A model generated the notes under the pieces. That model made no database searches, was not told the DNA's origin, and was given only the letters and a program-made list of their open reading frames with translations. A DNA stretch of 10,114 nucleotides from the NCBI GenBank assembly GCA_042088665.1, contig JBELMB010000182.1, forward strand, positions 1-10,114. The letters are read 5' to 3'. Positions 1 through 6,633 of the stretch are shown here, in pieces. Source of the DNA: JBELMB01 sp042088665. GTDB lineage: Bacteria > Pseudomonadota > Alphaproteobacteria > Rhodobacterales > Rhodobacteraceae. The position numbers and the translations under genes were made by a program. How positions within the stretch are numbered: position 1 is the first letter of the stretch; each line of letters starts with the position of its first letter.

Positions 1-1
1 G

Positions 2-553
2 TATGGAGAATCCTGGACAGAGGCGCATGGCGCGCATGACCGGGCGCGCGACGCGATCACCTTGCCGCTGGTGCGGGCCTGCGTGGCGCGGGGCCAGCCG
101 TTTCTGGGCATCTGCCGCGGTTTTCAGGAAGTGAACGTGGCCATGGGCGGAACGCTATACCCCGAGATCCGCGATTTACCGGGGCGCGACAACCATCGCA
201 TGCCGCCGGATGGAACGCTGGAAGAGAAATTCGCCTTGCGCCACGTGGTGACGCTCAAGGAGGGGGGCGTGTTTCATCGTCTCTTCGGGGCCAAGGAGGT
301 GCTGACGAACACGCTGCACGGCCAGGGGATCAAGGATCCGGGCCAGCGCATCGTGATCGACGGGCTCGCCCCGGACGGCACGCCGGAAGCGATCTATGTG
401 GAAGGGGCGAAAGGGTTCACCCTGTCCGTTCAGTGGCATCCGGAATGGGATGCAGCCAATGACCCCGTGTCGCGCCCGCTTTTCGAGGCGTTCGGGGAGG
501 CCGCGCGTGATTGGGCTGCGGGCAAGACCGGGGATGTGAAGCGGTTCGCCTGA
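2..553 (+). CDS. Gamma-glutamyl-gamma-aminobutyrate hydrolase (PuuD-type) family protein, 5'-truncated by window edge
   Basis: Peptidase C26 / class I glutamine amidotransferase-fold hydrolase. The family's best-known member, PuuD, releases GABA from gamma-glutamyl-GABA in putrescine catabolism in the cytoplasm. The reading frame is open from base 2, so the true start lies upstream; 183 codons are present, and with a family length near 250 residues about 60-70 N-terminal residues are missing. Visible signatures are the entry motif YGE at the window start, the nucleophile elbow FLGICRGFQ with catalytic Cys at 113-115, the downstream NVAMGGTLYPEI segment, and the SVQWHPEW motif carrying the catalytic His (437-439) and Glu (443-445). 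The triad is therefore intact. The exact substrate is inferred from family membership; the upstream polyamine-pathway neighbours that would support it are outside the window. It converges on the ABC-F gene, 96 bp away. Confidence 0.87.
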   Translation, partial: YGESWTEAHGAHDRARDAITLPLVRACVARGQPFLGICRGFQEVNVAMGGTLYPEIRDLPGRDNHRMPPDGTLEEKFALRHVVTLKEGGVFHRLFGAKEVLTNTLHGQGIKDPGQRIVIDGLAPDGTPEAIYVEGAKGFTLSVQWHPEWDAANDPVSRPLFEAFGEAARDWAAGKTGDVKRFA

Positions 554-631
554 ACCATGACCTCGCTTGCGGGTGTCGGGCATGAAACCGGGCCGTTTTC
601 CGAGCGAATTTGTCTGCGGTTTTGTGGCTCT

Positions 632-666
632 ACGCGGCAGAGGCCTATGCTAGGCCTCTGCCGCGT
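632..666. terminator. Perfect inverted repeat between convergent genes, overlapping the ABC-F stop codon
   Basis: Arms 632-646 and 652-666 are exact reverse complements (15 bp, core GCGGCAGAGGCCT). The central ATGCT can add one more A-T pair, leaving a 3-nt loop. The repeat includes the last five codons and the TAG stop (652-650) of the - strand ABC-F gene. Neither flank has a run of T residues, so it is not a textbook intrinsic terminator. Its location between two converging genes suggests bidirectional termination or transcript 3'-end protection. The function is inferred. Confidence 0.5.
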
Positions 667-2512
667 CAAGCTTTGACACTGCGGTTTCCCAGAGGGTCTC
701 GGCGCGGCGCATGCCTTCTTCGACTTCGGCGAACTTTCGGTTCCATTTGGCCAGATCATTGGCATGAGCGACGTCGTACAACGCCGGATCGGCCAGTTTC
801 TCCGACAGTTTTGCGTGCATCTCTTCGAGCTTTGCGATGCGGGCCTCGCAGCGGCGCACGTCGGCGCGCAGGTCCAACACCGTGTCACGGGAGGGGCGTT
901 TTGGCGCTGTGCGGGGTTTCTCCGTTTTTTCCATTTTTTCGGCTTTGGGGCTGCCGTCCTTGGACAGCAACAGGCTGCGATAGCTGTCGAGGTCGTCGTC
1001 ATAGGGTTTGACCGTGCCGTCGCCCACGAGCCAGAGCCGGTCGGCCACCAATGACAACAGGTGCATGTCGTGGCTGACGAGGATCACGGCGCCTTCGTAG
1101 GCGGTCAGTGCTTCGACGAGCGCTTCGCGCGATTCGATGTCGAGGTGGTTGGTCGGCTCGTCAAGGATCAGCAGATGCGGCGCGTCGAGCGTGGCCAGAA
1201 GCAAGGACAGGCGGGCCTTTTGACCGCCGGAGAGGCGGCCCACTTCGGTTTCCACTTGTGCGGCGTGCAGGCCGAACCCGGCGAGCAGGGCGCGCAGCTT
1301 GCCCGGAGGCGATCCGGGGCGTTCGCGGCGCAGGTGTTCCAGCGGTGTCTCGTCGAGGTGCAATTCATCCACCTGATGCTGCGCAAAATAGCCGATGCGC
1401 AGTTTGGACGAGCGGCGCATCCGGCCCTCCATCAGGGCGAGGCGGTCAGAAAGCAGTTTTGACAGGGTCGATTTGCCCTGGCCGTTCTTGCCCAGCAGGG
1501 CGATGCGATCGTCTTGATCAATGCGCAGGTTGAGCCGTTTGAGGACCGGCTGGTCGTTATAACCGGTACTTCCGCCCTCGACGTTGATGATCGGAGGCGA
1601 CAGGGCGTCTGGCTGCGGGAAGGTGAAAACGCGTTTGGCGGCCTCTTCGGGGGCGGCGACCATGTCCATGCGTTCGATCATCTTCAGCCGGGCCTGCGCC
1701 TGCTTGGCCTTTGAGGCCTTGTAGCGGAAACGGTCCACAAAGCTTTGCATATGGGCGCGGCGGTCGGCCTGTTTGCGCGCCATGGCGCTGGCCTGTGCGC
1801 GCCGCTCTGCGCGCAGGGCGGCAAATCCGTCGTAGGGTGTCCCATAGTAAGTCAGCTGTCGGTCTTCGAGATGCAGGATGCTGCCCACAGCACGATTCAG
1901 CAGGCCGCGGTCGTGGGAAATGGTGATGACGGTGTGCGGGTATTTCGCGAGGTAGGATTCGAGCCAGAGCGCGCCTTCGAGGTCGAGGTAGTTGGTCGGT
2001 TCGTCGAGCAGCAGGAGGTCGGGTTGTGCGAACAGCACGCCGGCGAGGGCCACGCGCATCCGCCAGCCGCCCGAATAGGCAGAGCAGGGCCGCGCGTGTT
2101 CCTCTGGCTCGAACCCGAGACCGCGCAGGATCGTGGCGGCGCGGGCCTCTGCGGACCATGCGTCAATGTCGGCAAGGCGGGTCTGGATTTCGGCCTGGCG
2201 GTTGCCGGTGGCGGTTTCGGCCTCGGACAACAAGGATGCGCGTTCGACGTCGGCGTCAAGAACGGTGTCGAGCAGCGAGGTTTCGGATGCGGGCACCTCC
2301 TGACTGACGCCGCCGATGCGCGCGCGTGAGGGCAGCGAGATCTCCCCCTGGTCGAGGGTCAATTCGCCCCGGATCAGACGGAAGAGTGTGGTCTTGCCAG
2401 CGCCGTTTGGCCCGACAAGGCCGACCTTGTGGCCGTTTGGAATGGTGGCGGTGGCACCGTCGAAGAGCGGGCGGCCGTCCACGGCGTATGATATGTTGTC
2501 GATCCGAAGCAT
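650..2512 (-). CDS. ABC-F family ATPase, YheS-like
   Basis: A 620-residue soluble protein with two ABC ATPase domains and no membrane segments, as in the ABC-F family, whose members act on the ribosome (translation factors or antibiotic-protection proteins). Domain 1 has Walker A GPNGAGKTT (34-42), signature SGGWRMR (147-153), Walker B LLLLDEPTN (about 167-174) and H-loop His200. The interdomain linker (about 230-300) contains a basic segment around 258-282, FRYKASKAKQAQARLK, closely resembling E. coli YheS. Domain 2 has Walker A GKNGQGKST (341-349), signature LSGGQKAR (427-434), Walker B LLILDEPTN and His481. A Lys/Glu-rich linker (about 518-540) leads to a predicted coiled-coil C-terminal domain (540-620). 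The frame stays open upstream to 2662, but the start at 2512 places MLRIDNIS at the N terminus, as the family requires, with a weak AAGG upstream. It is divergent from ndk. The antibiotic or ribosomal specificity cannot be told. Confidence 0.94.
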   Translation of the reverse strand: MLRIDNISYAVDGRPLFDGATATIPNGHKVGLVGPNGAGKTTLFRLIRGELTLDQGEISLPSRARIGGVSQEVPASETSLLDTVLDADVERASLLSEAETATGNRQAEIQTRLADIDAWSAEARAATILRGLGFEPEEHARPCSAYSGGWRMRVALAGVLFAQPDLLLLDEPTNYLDLEGALWLESYLAKYPHTVITISHDRGLLNRAVGSILHLEDRQLTYYGTPYDGFAALRAERRAQASAMARKQADRRAHMQSFVDRFRYKASKAKQAQARLKMIERMDMVAAPEEAAKRVFTFPQPDALSPPIINVEGGSTGYNDQPVLKRLNLRIDQDDRIALLGKNGQGKSTLSKLLSDRLALMEGRMRRSSKLRIGYFAQHQVDELHLDETPLEHLRRERPGSPPGKLRALLAGFGLHAAQVETEVGRLSGGQKARLSLLLATLDAPHLLILDEPTNHLDIESREALVEALTAYEGAVILVSHDMHLLSLVADRLWLVGDGTVKPYDDDLDSYRSLLLSKDGSPKAEKMEKTEKPRTAPKRPSRDTVLDLRADVRRCEARIAKLEEMHAKLSEKLADPALYDVAHANDLAKWNRKFAEVEEGMRRAETLWETAVSKLDAAEA

Positions 2513-2733
2513 ATGGCAGCCTTTAGCAGAGCCTGTGGCCGGGGGCCAAGCGGCAAGATGGCCGATGCAAGTGGCTTGTCTGGTGGACTGTTGCTGGCGC
2601 AAGGCGCCCACCCGCCAACCCACCGGGGCGGCACAGCTTGCGAGGGGCTTTTCAAGGGGCATGGGTCATGTTAGGCGCGCGGCAGAATTCGTGCCGGGCG
2701 AGGGGTTCGGCGCACTGCAATGGAGAGACACCC

Positions 2734-3156
2734 ATGGCCCTTGAGCGTACCTTTTCGATCATCAAGCCCGACGCCACCCGCCGCAACCTGACTGGCGCCA
2801 TCAATGCCAAGTTCGAGGAAGCGGGTCTGCGCATCGTGGCACAAAAGCGCATCCACCTGACCAAGGCGCAGGCGGGCGAGTTCTACAAGGTGCATGCCGA
2901 GCGTCCCTTTTACGACGAGTTGTGCGAGTTCATGGCGTCCGAGCCGATCGTGGCGCAGGTTCTGGAAGGCGAAGACGCCATTTCCAAGAACCGCGAAGTG
3001 ATGGGCGCGACCAACCCCGCCGATGCGGCCCCCGGCACCATCCGCGCCGAGTTCGCCGAATCGATTGGCGAGAACTCCGTGCACGGCTCTGACGCACCGG
3101 AAACGGCTGTGGTCGAGATCTCTTACTTCTTCTCCGGTCTCGAACTGGTAGGCTAA
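2734..3156 (+). CDS. ndk: Nucleoside diphosphate kinase
   Basis: A 140-residue cytoplasmic enzyme that transfers the gamma-phosphate of ATP to nucleoside diphosphates via a phospho-histidine intermediate, balancing NTP and dNTP pools. The protein begins with the family signature ERTFSIIKPDA and contains the active-site motif NSVHGSD with catalytic His117. The ATP-binding residues lie around Lys11, Tyr51 and the R-G-x-x-N-type region at 87-94. The length matches typical bacterial Ndk. The start at 2734 is chosen because GGAGAG at 2722-2727 sits 6 nt upstream; the in-frame extension to 2638 has no homologous sequence. It appears monocistronic: the gene upstream diverges, and an intrinsic terminator lies about 70 bp downstream. 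No clear -35/-10 pair was found in the 221-bp upstream gap. Confidence 0.98.
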   Translation: MALERTFSIIKPDATRRNLTGAINAKFEEAGLRIVAQKRIHLTKAQAGEFYKVHAERPFYDELCEFMASEPIVAQVLEGEDAISKNREVMGATNPADAAPGTIRAEFAESIGENSVHGSDAPETAVVEISYFFSGLELVG

Positions 3157-3226
3157 GTCCCGAAAGGCGCCAGACCCTGCCCTGGGTTATCCGGGAGGGT
3201 CGACTGCCGATATGTGATACTGTTTC

Positions 3227-3257
3227 AGACGTCGCCTGATCGGGCGGCGTCTTTTTT
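3227..3257 (+). terminator. Intrinsic terminator of ndk
   Basis: A GC-rich stem AGACGTCGCC / GGCGGCGTCT (3227-3236 with 3243-3252, one G-T wobble) closes a 6-nt loop and runs directly into six T residues (3252-3257), with another T run at 3261-3265. This is a standard rho-independent signal about 70 bp after the ndk stop. It isolates ndk from the antiporter gene downstream. Confidence 0.85.
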
Positions 3258-3396
3258 GTCTTTTTGGGGTTGCGCAGCGCCCGGAAACTGGCGCGACTTG
3301 AGCGGTGATCCGGGGGTGTGACCCGGTGCCGGAGCAACACAGGTTCAAACCCATGGCTGGGCGGCTGCGAAGTGTAGGGTGCGCAAGAGATTGCGC

Positions 3397-3404
3397 GAGG
3401 GGGG
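3397..3404 (+). promoter_or_regulatory. Ribosome binding site deciding the antiporter start
   Basis: GAGGGGGG lies 4 nt before the ATG at 3409 (8 nt from its AGG core). It favours this ATG over the in-frame upstream codon at 3379, which would add ten charged residues in front of the first membrane helix. Confidence 0.7.
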
Positions 3405-3408
3405 CGAG

Positions 3409-5391
3409 ATGACCGACATTCTTTTGTTGACCTTTATTTTCCTGGTGGCGGGCGTCGTGGCCGTTCCGGTGGCGTCCAAGCTGGGGCTTGGGTCGGTGTT
3501 GGGCTACCTGATCGCCGGGATCGCGATCAGTCCGCTGTTGGCGCTGTTGAACGTGGACGTGGTGGCGATCCAGCACTTTGCCGAGTTCGGTGTGGTGATG
3601 ATGCTGTTTCTCGTCGGTTTGGAGCTGGAGCCGCGCGCGTTGTGGGACATGCGAGCGCGGCTGCTGGGTCTTGGCGGCGGGCAGATCGGATTGACGACGC
3701 TGGCGGTCATGGGCGTGGCGCTGGCCTTTGGGCTGCCATGGACGGTGGCTTTGGCTGTCGGATTGGTTCTGGCCTTGTCGTCGACGGCAATCGTTCTGCA
3801 AACGCTGAACGAGAAGGGGTTGATGCGGTCGGATGGCGGGCAATCGAGTTTTGCGGTTCTTCTGACGCAAGACATCGCGGTGATTCCGATGCTGGCGCTC
3901 TTGCCGCTTTTGGCGATGCCGGATCTGGCGGCGGTGGGCAACGATACCGTGGCGCCAATCGTGGCGGAGCAGACCGAGAGCGCACATGGGACGGGCGATC
4001 ATGGTGAGGGCAGCCATGAAACAGATGCGCTTGGCGCCGAGGCCCATGGTGATGATGGGCATGGCGATGGACACGGATCGGGGCTGAGCCTTGTTGAAGG
4101 GCTGGAGGGCTGGCAGACGGCACTGGTGACGCTTGGTGCGGTTGCGGCGGTCGTCGTGGGCGGCGCTTTGCTGACGGGACCCTTGTTCCGGTTCATCTCT
4201 GCGGCGCATCTGCGAGAGTTGTTCGTGGCCGGTGCCCTCATGCTGGTGGTGGGCATCGCGCTTTTGATGTCTTTGGTCGGACTGTCGCCTGCCCTGGGGA
4301 CATTCATCGCGGGGGTGGTTCTGGCCAATTCGCCTTATCGCCATGAGCTTGAGAGCGATATCGATCCGTTTCGGGGGCTCTTGTTGGGCTTGTTCTTCAT
4401 GACCGTCGGGGCGGGCGTGAATTTTGCCATGCTCTTTGCCGATTTCGGGGCCTTTATCGGTCTGACGCTCCTGTTGATCGCGATCAAGGCGGGGGTGCTT
4501 TTGATCCTTGCGCGGATCTTTGGTTTGACAGAGGGGGACAAGTGGCTGTTTGCGCTGGGGCTGGCGCAGGCCGGGGAGTTCGGCTTTGTCTTGCTGAGCT
4601 TTACGGTGGCGAACTCGGTTCTGCCGCAGGCGCTGTCGGATCAGTTATTGCTGATCGTGGCGCTGTCGATGCTGCTGACACCGGCGCTGTTCATTCTGTA
4701 CGACAGGGTGATTGCGCCGCGCTTTGCCGAGGAGCAGGAGCGGGATGCGGATGAGATGCCCGACGGACGGCGGATCCTGATCGCGGGGGCTGGTCGCGTG
4801 GGGGGCACGATCGACCGGATCCTGCGGGTTGGCGGGCATGAATGCACGGTCATCGACTACAATTCGCGCCGTTTGCAGATCCTGGAGCGTTTCGGCACAC
4901 GGCATTACTTTGGCGACGCGGCGCGCCCGGATCTGTTGCACGCGGCGGGGATCGAAGAGGCGCAAGTCTTTGTCGTGGCGATCGACGGGCGCGATCAGAT
5001 CACCGAGTTGGTGCGCTATGTCCGCGAGGCACATCCAAAGGTGCATGTGGTTGCGCGGGCGATGGACAGGGACCACGTTTACGATCTGTGGTCGGTCGGC
5101 TGTCGCGACATCGTGCGGGAGACCTATGATGGCACGTTGCGGATGGGACGCTCGGTCTTTGAGGCGGTGGGGCATGACCGCGCTGTTGCGCAGGCGCTGG
5201 TGGATCAGTTCAACCTGCGTGACAGGGAAAGCATGATCACCGCTGCCAGCGTGCACAAGTTCGGTGTGCCGCCACATGAGAACGAGGAATATGTGCGCCT
5301 CATTCGGGATACGCGCGGGGATTGGGAAGCCCGGTTGACCGAGGAAATGGCCGAGATTGTTGCTGGAAAGGTCGCACCGAAGAAGGGGTAG
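3409..5391 (+). CDS. KefB/KefC-type monovalent cation:proton antiporter (CPA2) with RCK/TrkA-N domain
   Basis: A 660-residue inner-membrane protein of the CPA2 family, likely exchanging K+ (or Na+) for H+. Residues 1-430 form about 12 hydrophobic helices. They include VPVASKLGLGSVLGYLIAG (20-38), the HFAEFGVVMMLFLVGLELEP region (56-75), the ion-site motif LLTQDIAVIP with Asp155, and the Kef regulatory-loop motif RHELESDIDPFRG (311-323). Residues 454-590 are a TrkA-N/RCK Rossmann domain with IAGAGRVGG (458-466) and Asp483 at the end of beta-2; in KefC this domain binds NAD(H) and glutathione. A short charged tail follows. KefC is about 620 residues; the excess here is largely a His/Asp/Gly-rich insertion at 186-226 with six histidines. 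No KefF/KefG-type ancillary quinone oxidoreductase gene is adjacent, so glutathione gating cannot be assumed. It appears to be a single-gene unit, following the ndk terminator and converging on the TfoX-domain gene. Confidence 0.94.
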   Translation: MTDILLLTFIFLVAGVVAVPVASKLGLGSVLGYLIAGIAISPLLALLNVDVVAIQHFAEFGVVMMLFLVGLELEPRALWDMRARLLGLGGGQIGLTTLAVMGVALAFGLPWTVALAVGLVLALSSTAIVLQTLNEKGLMRSDGGQSSFAVLLTQDIAVIPMLALLPLLAMPDLAAVGNDTVAPIVAEQTESAHGTGDHGEGSHETDALGAEAHGDDGHGDGHGSGLSLVEGLEGWQTALVTLGAVAAVVVGGALLTGPLFRFISAAHLRELFVAGALMLVVGIALLMSLVGLSPALGTFIAGVVLANSPYRHELESDIDPFRGLLLGLFFMTVGAGVNFAMLFADFGAFIGLTLLLIAIKAGVLLILARIFGLTEGDKWLFALGLAQAGEFGFVLLSFTVANSVLPQALSDQLLLIVALSMLLTPALFILYDRVIAPRFAEEQERDADEMPDGRRILIAGAGRVGGTIDRILRVGGHECTVIDYNSRRLQILERFGTRHYFGDAARPDLLHAAGIEEAQVFVVAIDGRDQITELVRYVREAHPKVHVVARAMDRDHVYDLWSVGCRDIVRETYDGTLRMGRSVFEAVGHDRAVAQALVDQFNLRDRESMITAASVHKFGVPPHENEEYVRLIRDTRGDWEARLTEEMAEIVAGKVAPKKG

Positions 5392-5416
5392 ATCGTCTCG
5401 GGGGCATTGGTGTCCC

Positions 5417-5446
5417 GGCGCGTTTTCTGGCGCGTTTTCTGGCGCG
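5417..5446. repeat. 12-bp tandem repeat, 2.5 copies
   Basis: GGCGCGTTTTCT occurs twice head-to-tail (5417-5428, 5429-5440), followed by the half-unit GGCGCG. It lies in the 67-bp gap between the convergent antiporter and TfoX-domain genes. A small imperfect hairpin (5401-5406 with 5411-5416) precedes it, so the T-containing units might act as a weak terminator for the antiporter transcript. This is speculative. Confidence 0.8.
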
Positions 5447-5458
5447 CTGTTCAGGCGG

Positions 5459-5827
5459 TCACGAGAGGGCGCTGGGGCGCTTTGGCGCTTGGCGTTTCGA
5501 CGGGTGTTCGATCACTCCGATTTCGTCGAGCGCACGTTCCAGCGCGGATTGGCTTGCGCTGGGGCGGTCAGCCTTGAGGCTGTCGAACTGCGCGCGCAGG
5601 GCGTCTTTTTCCGCACCCTTGCAGTCGTTCCATGGGCGTCCCTGAAGGGCCATGTGCAGAACGTAATACCCAATGAAATGAGGCCGTTCACCGTTGGCGA
5701 GCAACCGTCTATAAGCCTCGTGCGCGCCGATGGCACGCAGGGCTTCGGCGTCGGGGATGCCTGCGTCGATCAGGCTGCGTTCCGAGGCCGGACCGAGGTT
5801 GCGGATTTCCGAGATAGGCGTGCTCAT
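5459..5827 (-). CDS. TfoX/Sxy C-terminal-domain protein
   Basis: A 122-residue small protein. Its N-terminal 80 residues resemble the TfoX C-terminal domain: a helix-hairpin-helix-like opening IRNLGPASERSLIDAGI (8-24), then DAEALRAIGAHEAYRRLL and a GYYVLHMALQGRPW core. The TfoX N-terminal domain found in full-length Sxy/TfoX competence regulators is absent. The C-terminal 40 residues are basic and low-complexity. The start ATG overlaps the stop of the upstream isocitrate-lyase-family gene by 4 nt (ATGA), so translation is probably coupled and it is the last gene of the three-gene operon. TfoX_C-only proteins are common, but their biochemical role is not established. A link to competence or DNA uptake would be guesswork. 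Confidence 0.82.
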   Translation of the reverse strand: MSTPISEIRNLGPASERSLIDAGIPDAEALRAIGAHEAYRRLLANGERPHFIGYYVLHMALQGRPWNDCKGAEKDALRAQFDSLKADRPSASQSALERALDEIGVIEHPSKRQAPKRPSALS

Positions 5828-6633
5828 GGCGCCAACAGGGGGTTGAGCGTTGCGAAGGGCAGAGCGTCGCTCAGGCTGTCGAACCGTCCGTCCCGGAACA
5901 TGGCTTTTGCGCTGTCGTGTATCGCCTTGTGCGTCACGCGGGCGAGGGCCGAGCCCAGCGAGATCCGCGCGACACCGATTGCCGCAAAGGCCGCTCGGGG
6001 CTGCGTGGCAAAAGCGCCGGAGGCGAGCGCGTTGAAGGGCAGGCTCGTGGTGGCGACCAGTTGGGCCAGCGCCTCCATCGACGGGGCGGCTGGCACGTAG
6101 ATGGCGTCCGCGCCTGCAACCTCGAAGGCGGTGATGCGCGCGCGCGCTTCGTCCATGTCGTAGTGGCCGGTCAGCAGGCCATCGGCGCGGGCGACGAGCA
6201 TGAAATCCCGCGGCAGGGCGCGGGCGGCGGATGCCGCGGCTTGTATGCGCTCTGTTGCGAGGACGCGCGGATAGGGCGTGTCGGCGGGCAGCGCGGTGTC
6301 CTCGATGCAGATGCCGGCGAGGCCCAGTTCCGCGGCTAGGCGTACGGTTTCGGCACAGGTTTCCGGGCTGTCGCCGAACCCGTTTTCGAAGTCCCCCGAG
6401 ACCGGGATGGAGGAAGGCACGGCACAGAGCAGGTCTTGTGCGTGCGAGAGCGCCTCGTCGCGGGTGAGGGTGCCACCATCCCTGCGCCCAAGGGTAAAGG
6501 CATGGGCCGCAGACGAGGTCGCGATGGCCTGTGCGCCAAGGTTGACCAGCATTTTGGCCGACCCGGCGTCCCATGCATTGGCAAGAATGAAGGGCGCGCC
6601 GGGTCTGTGCATCTCGCGGAAGGTGTCAGCCAT
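5824..6633 (-). CDS. Isocitrate lyase / PEP mutase superfamily protein
   Basis: A 269-residue cytoplasmic TIM-barrel enzyme. Recognisable elements are the N-terminal ILANAWDAGSAKMLVNLGAQA (16-36), the metal-site strand PVSGDFENGFGD (77-88, with Asp81, Glu83 and Asn84), GICIEDT (108-113, Glu111/Asp112), LVARADG (146-152, Arg149) and the late strand GADAIYVPA. It lacks the K-K/R-C-G-H loop of isocitrate and methylisocitrate lyases and the E-D-K-x5-N-S motif of phosphoenolpyruvate mutase. The reaction is therefore not predictable, and neither glyoxylate-cycle nor phosphonate function should be assigned. The start at 6633 (MADTFREMH) is preferred on family fit; ATG at 6639 is an alternative, and neither has a strong ribosome site. 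It overlaps the aminotransferase stop by 8 nt and the TfoX-domain gene by 4 nt, placing it in the middle of an operon. Confidence 0.9.
   Translation of the reverse strand: MADTFREMHRPGAPFILANAWDAGSAKMLVNLGAQAIATSSAAHAFTLGRRDGGTLTRDEALSHAQDLLCAVPSSIPVSGDFENGFGDSPETCAETVRLAAELGLAGICIEDTALPADTPYPRVLATERIQAAASAARALPRDFMLVARADGLLTGHYDMDEARARITAFEVAGADAIYVPAAPSMEALAQLVATTSLPFNALASGAFATQPRAAFAAIGVARISLGSALARVTHKAIHDSAKAMFRDGRFDSLSDALPFATLNPLLAP

Noticed and set aside
2513..2662. 50-codon N-terminal extension of the ABC-F gene
   Set aside because: The family begins at the MLRIDNIS segment; the extension has no ABC-F-like sequence and covers the likely promoter region shared with ndk.
3187..4344. 385-codon open frame on the - strand, antisense to the antiporter gene
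   Set aside because: The translation is Arg/Gln/His/Pro-rich with no domain, typical of a GC-biased shadow frame. The + strand carries a clear Kef-type antiporter.
5459..5827. DNA uptake/competence system
   Set aside because: Only a TfoX C-terminal-type domain is present and no competence genes are adjacent, so the link is not supported.
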